The translations under genes and the position numbers were made by a program. Shown piece after piece: positions 58,112 through 64,000 of a stretch of 64,000 bases of DNA. The stretch is from Multifurca ochricompacta (lineage: Eukaryota > Basidiomycota > Agaricomycetes > Russulales > Russulaceae), in contig WTXG01000067.1 of NCBI GenBank assembly GCA_022496185.1, positions 62,001-126,000 on the forward strand. The letters are read 5' to 3'. How positions within the stretch are numbered: the stretch's first letter is position 1; each line of letters begins with the position of its first letter. The notes under the pieces were generated by a model that worked only from the letters and a program-made list of their open reading frames with translations, did no database searches and had not been told where the DNA came from.

Positions 58112-59246
58112 TGTAATGCTCAGCGGGGCATTGCTGTGCGATGTGCACCAGTCAGCATGAGCCCACTGACACTAGTCCGGCACTAGTCAGCCACATCCGC
58201 GGCACCCAACACTGTGGGTCTGGGATCTGCAACAAGCCTGGCACAACAGGGCCAGGCTCTTAGCTTCAGGGTAGATAGGAAGTTGTGCTATAACCAAGCA
58301 CAGAGAAAGACAGGAAGAGTCAGCCAAAGGGAGCTAATCTCCTAAGGCTGTTGAGTGGGGATCAGGCTCAGCTGCAGTGCCAGAAGCACATCAGGCAAAC
58401 TGGGCTCAAAGGAAGCAAAGGAGGGGAAACCAGAGCAGCAACAGCATCTGGGTCAAGGGGTGAGATCTGGAGATGAAGTGCACACCCATTGCCAGAGGCA
58501 ATGGGGTCCTTTCAGTGATGCAAAGAAAGCAAAGAGGACTTAGAAGTCCAATCTGTATTCCATGATCAGGGAAACTCTAGGCTGAAGGCCCAAGAGGTCA
58601 AATCTAAAGTCCTACTAACTGTCTACAGCGTCTTATATACTGTATCAGAGGTCTAGATTGTAGCTAATCTGGGTACAGTCTGGGTCAGGTCCTTATCAGC
58701 CAATGGCAGAGAAGCTGCCATGAGTCAGGTCCAAGATGGGAATAAGTCCCATCAGAGTAGGGGTCTGGTATGGGAACAATACCACAAGGTTGGTGTGGGA
58801 GCAACAGGCTCCACAGGAATCAGGGCAAATGTGAGACAATAAGTCCCACAAAGGATAGAGTGGTGTGGGAGTATTCCCACAGGAGTCAGAGAAGCGAATG
58901 ATAAGCCAGATGGGCCATGTGATCAGAAAGGGGTAAATGATCAGATAAAGATGCTGTGATTAAAGTCAAAGATCACATGGTCCAGGGTCACATGGTCAAG
59001 GGTCACATGGTCAGGGATCACATGGCCAGGGGTCACATGACTGGCAGAGGGTCAATACAAGCCAAAGTCAGAGATTAGATTGGCAGGGACAGTGTCAGAG
59101 ATCCTGTGGGTGTCAAGCACAGGGACAGGGGTACTGGCCAAGGCATAAGCCAAGGCAACAAGGAAGGGTGGTGTACATCCAACAGTGTAGCAGCAGAACT
59201 ACTGGCAGGTTAGGTGTAAATGGCAGCAAAGGGGGTTGGTCCTATG
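58112..59246 (-). mobile_element. Element C copy 2, truncated
   Basis: Related to 15097-16965: GCTGTGCGATGTGCAC, CCAAAGGGAGCTAATC and TGTCTACAGCGTCTTATATAC (minus-strand TATA near 58631-58641), then the GGTCACATGGTCA array (58976-59040). It stops at 59246 where a different repeat begins. No TSD identified. Confidence 0.6.
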
Positions 59247-59511
59247 TAGTGTTTAAAGGTCCGGTTCGGTCCGGTTTTTAGACCATGATGGGCTGCAACC
59301 GCGGACCGCAACCGGTTGCGGTTGCACCTCATGTCTAGATAACCGGACCGGACCACTTAAAAACCGAAAAACGGTTCATTTCAGTCCGGTTGCCGGTCCA
59401 TCAACCAGTTTCAACTGGTCCCATCCAAGACCGGTTAGGACTAGTTGCCATCGGTCCGGGAATCGGTCTGAACCGGTCTTACCGATATGTAAAATTCTCT
59501 ATGCAAAGCCT
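59247..59511. repeat. CCGGTT-rich inverted-repeat segment
   Basis: Begins TAGTGTTTAAAGGTCCGG and is built from GGTCCGG / CCGGACC and CCGGTT / AACCGG in both orientations, so it can form many hairpins. The TAG start and GC-rich subterminal repeats suggest a hAT-type end. CpG density is much higher than in the neighbouring repeats, implying a recent arrival. Confidence 0.5.
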
Positions 59512-59585
59512 GGACCCGGGATTAGAACCCAGGTCCTCCAGAACAAGCTGGGTCTTTGGTGCTCTGACCGCTGAGTTACGCAGCC
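59512..59585 (-). other. tRNA-like sequence (degenerate)
   Basis: On the minus strand GGCTGCGTAACTCAGCGG gives an A-box-like region with CTC/GAG D-stem, and GGGTTCTAATCCC gives a B-box-like T-arm with a 5-bp stem at the right distance. The acceptor stem does not close and no clean anticodon stem is seen, so a functional tRNA is unlikely. It could be a tRNA pseudogene or the head of a SINE whose body is the CCGGTT-rich segment. Confidence 0.4.
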
Positions 59586-59714
59586 TCATGAAATATAATC
59601 ACACAACCTTCTATATTAAGGTCATGTAAAGTTGCATTGTGTGACATTCAACAATGAGACCAGAACCAGAAGTAACAACCCCACGCAACGCAGATTGGCC
59701 GAACAGGATCGACG

Positions 59715-59942
59715 GGTCACTCACCAAGACCTCCGCGCTTGGTCCTTCTGTCAGATTCATGAGCTCAACTTCCAGAATCCCATCACCATCCTCCATCCCA
59801 GCCTCTTCTGGAGTCTGCTCAGCATCGACTTGATGCCCGCTGTGTGTGAAAATGAATCATCGAACCTTTGAATGCACCACTCCTGCTGGATATCGTCATG
59901 TTCACGTTGGGTCACACTCTCAGGCTTGGAATCCCCCGACAT
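59715..59942 (-). pseudogene. Possible 5' fragment of an unidentified gene
   Basis: Minus-strand ATG at 59942 (MSGDSKPESVTQREHDDIQQE). If a 38-nt intron is removed it joins HQVDAEQTPEEAGMEDGDGI and LEVELMNLTEGPSAEVL, followed by a GTGAGT donor near 59730. The acidic sequence is not recognised. Downstream exons would lie where repeats now are. Speculative. Confidence 0.25.
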
Positions 59943-60083
59943 CTCAGATATCAGTGAGTTACTTGGACTTTAAATATATGAACGTCAACCTCGTCTCATG
60001 ATGCCAGCACGCCAGTCACAGCAACAAACCATGTGTGTACCCCCATTCATGTCACTTCCGTCAACCCACATCTGTAGTACAAG

Positions 60084-60876
60084 TGCAGAAGCAACACTCA
60101 AGACGCCCAGGAAAGCCTTTACTCTTGCCTTGCTCGAAACGCCTCTCCACAACGCTTATTGTGACAGTGGGAAAACCAACGTAGTTTGCTCAAGTCCTAC
60201 GCACTTCCTATGGTACGATGTGTGCATCAGTTCTCTGTTGAGTAATGAACTTATCTAGAAGTAGACTTCTTTTGCAGCGCGCGCGACAGACTCGATGAAT
60301 GAAGCTGTAACGCGTGTGGATGTGTGCAAAGCCCTACTTAATTATCTCGACACTGATACGGTCTGGTGTGTGTCTGCTTTCTCACTTGTTACATGTTACG
60401 CTAGCTTCCATCAGGATTACCCAGATCCACTTGTGCGTCTGCAAAATAAGCACTGGGACCCCCTGCTCACCTGGGCTCGTGACACCTTTGACGTCGAGCT
60501 ACTAACCCCCACTTCCATGCTATGCCCGACGTTCTACTGGCACTGACAGCGACCGACTCAGCTTGACCGACTCCAACTTCTCCGACGCCTTCAACAACTC
60601 CAAGAGGCACATCAGCAAGACTAATTGCTTCAAAGTCATCCTCCAATCTTCCAAGTCTTCTTCGACAACCGCGCTTAGCCCCTCTGCACCATTTCTGGTA
60701 GCCCAAGTGGAGGTTACTAGTCAAATTGAGCGCTGGGGAGAGGTTGAAGACGGTGCGTATGCTTGCTGTTTTGTGTGCCCACGGAACCTTACCTCGAACA
60801 CTCAGCTCATGACATTGATTACCATGATGTATGACGGCACATTGGCAATACAGCCTGTCTATTGGCTTCAGTCTAG
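60084..60876 (+). pseudogene. ATP12: ATP12-like F1-ATPase assembly factor, pseudogene
   Basis: Pieces in order match mitochondrial ATP12 chaperones: TLKTP, WENQRSLLKSYALPM (about 60169-60213), SRATDSMNEAVTRVDVCKAL and NYLDTDTV (60280-60362), then after a 37-nt intron CFHQDYPDPLVRLQNKHW and DPLLTWARDTFDVEL, later QVEVTSQIERWGEVED (60703-60750), and after a 54-nt intron HDIDYHDV-stop-RHIGNTACLLASV (60806-60876). The TGA at 60832-60834 sits where family members have Arg, consistent with CGA to TGA. Frameshifts near 60123 and 60165 and a scrambled section at about 60530-60690 confirm it is dead. A functional copy is expected elsewhere, since ATP12 is needed for F1 assembly. Confidence 0.72.
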
Positions 60877-60984
60877 GGTATGCACGCAATTCTGCTCTAA
60901 GAATCCATTTCGCTCTCCCAACTTGTAATACCCAACTTGCAGATTAAACTTTATTGCACAAATAAGTGGTGTCTTCCATGATGT

Positions 60985-61384
60985 TTCGTGCATACAGTGA
61001 CAACTCCTTTAGCGGCACACCCAAATTCCCCTATCCACATTGGCATCCTCCTCAAGATATAGTGGCAATGTTCCTTCGAGTAATGCGCAGAACGCCGCGG
61101 TATGCGCACCAGCATGCAGGGCCAGATATCACGACGACATCACCGGAGCGCAGCAAAATAGGGATTGGTGTGACGTCGCGTGTGAGGCCACCAATAAGAA
61201 AGACAGCGGCATTGCCGAGGCTGTGGACGGGACATTAGTGAATACGAGGGGAGATGAGAAGAGTGAGGCATATGAGATCGAGGCAAGTGGCGAGGTGGCG
61301 CAAAGTTTGGAACGGTCGACATGGCCCATAAGGGTGCCTGCGTCAGGCTCTACCTCTACAAAGTGCAGACTGAGCGACACCTAA
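60985..61384 (-). pseudogene. AlkB-type 2OG-Fe(II) dioxygenase, pseudogene fragment
   Basis: Minus-strand pieces: VEVEPDAGTLMGHVDRSKL with the iron-binding HxD (GHVD), CATSPLASIS, then past an intron whose donor reads ATATGC instead of GTATGC, LGNAAVFLIGGLTRDVT and PIPILLRSGDVVVISGPA. Next is AYRGVLRI where AlkB1-like proteins have AYHGV, so the distal iron His is replaced by Arg. LEGTLPLYLEEDANVDRGIW lies in another frame. The donor and other changes look like CpG decay. Convergent with the ATP12 relic. Confidence 0.65.
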
Positions 61385-61439
61385 CAGATCACGGATGTGG
61401 CCCGTTTCAAATGCTGACCATACATTTTATTCCATGCTT

Positions 61440-62662
61440 ACCAGTTGGTTTTTTTATTTATTTTTATTTATTTTTTAAATCAACTTTATAATGCACATTG
61501 CCTAAGTCGAACAGTTACTAGACATGAGCTCTGGTAACTACTTTAAGGGAAAATTAAATTGTTGAGTGAGGACCCATGGTAAAAACCCAGCTAGGGGAAA
61601 AGAATGTGTGCTAAGGTGCCAGTTTAGAAGTCGCTTTCTGAGCCAGAAAGGGGCCCCTTACCCTGCGGAACCTAGTTGGGGTTGTCTTGTAGTGTACGGC
61701 TTGAAAGCTGCACACGACTCCTGTAGGAAGCGAAGAAACGCTTCCACATATTTTTTTGTCGTGAAAACCTGGATCCAACGGAGCGCGGCATGATGAGTGG
61801 GGCATGTGTAAGGAATGTGTGAGTGGCAGTGGCCACTGTGGAGCCGTCGCAGGTGCAGATGCGGGAAGAGGGAGGTAGGTCATGACTAAACCGGGTTGAG
61901 CAGTCGGCTGTGAAGATGTGGCCTGTGGCTAGGCGCATTGCTGTAGAGGTGGTGTGTTGGGAGAGGGGAGGGAGGCCAGCCTTGGGCCGGTGAGTCGCGG
62001 CGGACCACAACGGATGGTTTGAGTCATCAGGGGGACGGTTGATGGAGAGGGTGTACGCCCGGTTGTCAGATCATTCTGGGTAATCATTTGTGGGGTATGA
62101 GACGCTCGCTCCCAGACCCATTCCCCACGCCAATTGTCAAACGCGCGAAGATGAGAGAGGGAGTGCCACTTAGCTGGAGAGGGCCGCCAGAGGGATGGAG
62201 ATCCGGCAGTGATGAGCAGATTTTGATGAGACAGTCTGGGCTCGGTAGTCCCTCATTGCCAGGGCCCACATGAAGGTGAGCGAGGTCTCTGGGAAAGAGG
62301 AGGTGAGAGATGTCAGCAATCATTGAAAGGAGACAAAATCCCCCCTGAACGCTTTGGGATCACGCGATTGTAATCGTAAGAGAGAGGAAGAGGAGCACGT
62401 AATGATGATTTCAGGAGCAATTGTCACTCCTGCAAAGAAATCGCATAGCCAGCGCATGGTTTGCGCCAGCCTGAACAACTCCACATCTGCTTTTGTTGCC
62501 CCTGTCCCTCGACACTACGCCATCGTCCATTCCTCGCGTGAGTTCATGATGGTGGAGGCCGTGGCGCCGACCATTTTGCGATCCGGGCCTGTTGGCATTA
62601 CACTCTCAATCATCAAGTGGTCCTGCACCCACGCACCCAAATACGCGGACAGTTGTTTGTAG
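61440..62662 (-). pseudogene. LINE-like (non-LTR) 3' end: RNase H / C-terminal region
   Basis: Minus-strand reading gives an RNase H-like stretch (ELFRLAQTMRWLCDFFAGVT; IIITCSSSSLLRLQSRDP, about 62340-62440) and then PPDDSNHPLWSAATHRPK. AMRLATGHIFTADCSTRF and ICTCDGSTVATATHTFLTHAP follow (61800-62030), resembling C-terminal cysteine/histidine regions of fungal LINE polyproteins. On the minus strand it ends in an A-rich tail (plus strand TTTTTTTATTTATTTTTATTT, 61448-61486). Stops and shifts throughout; the 5' part with endonuclease and RT is missing. Family assignment is moderate. Confidence 0.5.
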
Positions 62663-63127
62663 AGAGCTAGATAATACCTGAATGTTCCACACAGCTAAAG
62701 TGGAGATAGAGGTAATCGGCTCGCTTTTCCTATAAAAATGTCAGAAGCAATACCAAGAATAAACAAACAAAGTACTTACATTCCACGATGCTAGTGCGAC
62801 GTCCACTTCAAGTCCTTCAGGCCCACAAGAAGAACCTCCTTGACAGCGGGGATTGTGTGTTGGAGGGTGGGGTTCATTGCGGAAGGTAGAGTCATGATGC
62901 ACTTGGTAGGTGATGGGAACGAATAAGGGAAGTTCGAAACGATGTCAGCTGGCAACCATGACTTGGAAGTGCTTGTACATTTTGTGGTGATTACTGGAAG
63001 GTTAGAATGGAGTGGTCGAATCTATATGAAGAAAAAGGACCTTGGCACCAGGGGGGCAAAGAGAAGGATGGATGAACCAGATGTAAGTTTGGCTAAGGTG
63101 GTGGAAGTCGAGTACAGAGGGCTGCGG
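62663..63127. other. Unassigned stretch
   Basis: No gene identified. The minus strand has a short open segment (MTLPSAMNPTLQHTIPAVKE, near 62840-62900) followed by a good GTAAGTAC donor (62769-62776 region), which could be a gene relic. I could not assign a family. Confidence 0.3.
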
Positions 63128-63327
63128 TAGGGCTGCGCGCCGTCCGTTCGATGGGTCACACATGCATTGCTAGAATAGTCGAATTGCTTTCAGTTTGAAC
63201 CTCTTGTTTGCAAGTTGGCATTGATGCTACCAATACTGTAATAATAACAAAACAAGTGATACATTTATATATTATAATATTAATATAGTATGAATTGAAA
63301 ACAAAGAGAAAGTAAAACCACCCTACT
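63128..63327 (-). mobile_element. hAT-2 3' terminal region
   Basis: Begins TAGGGCTGCGCGCCGTCC (63128-63145), the CpG-intact version of the hAT-1 terminal repeat. The adjacent 8 bp GGCTGCGG (63120-63127) would be one TSD copy; the other end is beyond the window. A-T-rich spacer to the transposase stop. Confidence 0.65.
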
Positions 63328-64000
63328 CTAAATAATGAACACGTCTGCCAATTTATCCCATTCCTCGAAGTCCTGATCAGCAACCAGCATATCTTTGTAC
63401 TCTCTCATCTCATTATCAATCTCTTCTACCTGTGCTGAGTTCCAGGCTGCAAGATCCCCGATGTTGTTCCTCCAAGCAAATTTCATCATCTGCAGTTCTT
63501 CAAACCGTGCTGCCCCAAGTTGAGCACGTCGTTTTGTTGCAACTTCACCCCCAGCTGAAAAAAGACGTTCGCAAGGTACTGATGAAGCTTGACAGGGGAG
63601 GTAGTCGAGTGCAATACGGCGGAGGGTGGGATATAGTACCCCGTTGTTCTGTAACAAATCATAATCAGTGTAATTGATTACAATCAGTGTGCAATCCCAG
63701 CGTACCTGCCACCATTTCACTATATCTGTATCCTTCGTAACATCAGCTGGTAGGTCCTTCAAATATCGGTGCATCTCTGATTGCCATCCTTCATCTTTAG
63801 CTTGGTTAGAGAGCAGGGCCAAGCGATGGCGATCAAACTCGGATAAAATGGATTCATCATTGCGTTGCATCATATTGCTAGTGGATTTGGTTGGTGTAGT
63901 TAGTGTCATTGAGCTGGCCTTCCAGTGTCGTTCCATCTAGCACCATCATTAGCCAGAGTGGGAATATCAGTAGAAGTGCGGGGCGTACCATGTTCTCAAG
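63328..64000 (-). CDS. hAT-2 transposase, C-terminal part (partial)
   Basis: Minus-strand exons 63328-63648 and 63706-63936, plus a piece at 63989-64000 running off the window. Introns are 63649-63705 (57 nt, GTACGC, in frame if retained) and 63937-63988 (52 nt). The hAT dimerisation domain is clear: GVLYPTLRRIALDYLPCQAS, then VPCERLFSAGGEVATKRRAQ and LQMMKFAWRNNI. DIVKWWQ precedes. No stop or frameshift is visible in this part and CpG sites are intact, so this may be a live or recently live autonomous hAT. The DDE catalytic part is outside the window. Confidence 0.85.

Noticed and set aside
60467..60889. 140-codon minus-strand ORF opposite the ATP12 relic
   Set aside because: The plus strand carries the recognisable protein pieces and splice sites; the minus frame has no known content.
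62840..62900. Resemblance of NPTLQHTIPAVKEVLLVG to GDP-mannose pyrophosphorylases
   Set aside because: Too short, followed by a stop, with no flanking nucleotidyltransferase motifs.

Overview
The window is eukaryotic DNA, most likely from an Agaricomycete (mushroom-forming basidiomycete). The evidence is short introns of about 50-65 nt with GTNNGT-type donors, chromodomain Ty3/gypsy elements, abundant hAT elements, and host genes with basidiomycete-like architecture. I saw no viral, plasmid or bacterial backbone. I cannot name the species from sequence alone.

Layout. Positions 1-45.2 kb are a transposon-on-transposon island. A decayed hAT element (hAT-1, 1-4111) sits inside a decayed Ty3/gypsy element (GyA-1, 4112-8854). 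Next come remnants of a second gypsy family (GyB-1 and GyB-2, 9356-20601), broken up by solo LTRs and two ~1.45 kb non-autonomous hAT elements. A third such element (hATn-c, 20683-44565) holds two complete gypsy elements, GyA-2 (21416-36399) and GyA-4 (36597-44034). GyA-2 in turn holds GyA-3 (24609-32128). Nearly every layer is bounded by an exact target-site duplication (8 bp for hAT, 5 bp for LTR elements), so insertion order can be read directly.

Positions 45.7-54.7 kb are a small, GC-richer host gene island. It holds a zinc-cluster-like hypothetical protein (minus strand), a secreted M28 metallopeptidase, a phosphoesterase/RRM/RGG protein, and an NmrA/isoflavone-reductase-like oxidoreductase. 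Exon models could be worked out for all four.

Positions 54.7-64 kb return to repeats and relics: a Tc1/mariner element folded into an inverted duplication, more LTR fragments, a CCGGTT-rich tRNA-like repeat, pseudogenes of the F1-ATPase assembly factor ATP12 and an AlkB-type dioxygenase, a LINE-like 3' end, and the C-terminal part of a second hAT transposase running off the edge.

The three complete GyA elements share a layout: LTR, self-complementary primer site, gag, a conserved GGATTTTTG slip-like junction, pol (protease, RT, RNase H, integrase, chromodomain), then a separate third ORF of about 400 codons with four zinc-knuckle motifs, a polypurine tract, LTR. The third ORF is intact in GyA-3 and is the most novel item here. 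All 5'/3' LTR differences I could find are CpG transitions, and many premature stops are CGA to TGA. This points to cytosine methylation and deamination as the main force decaying the island.
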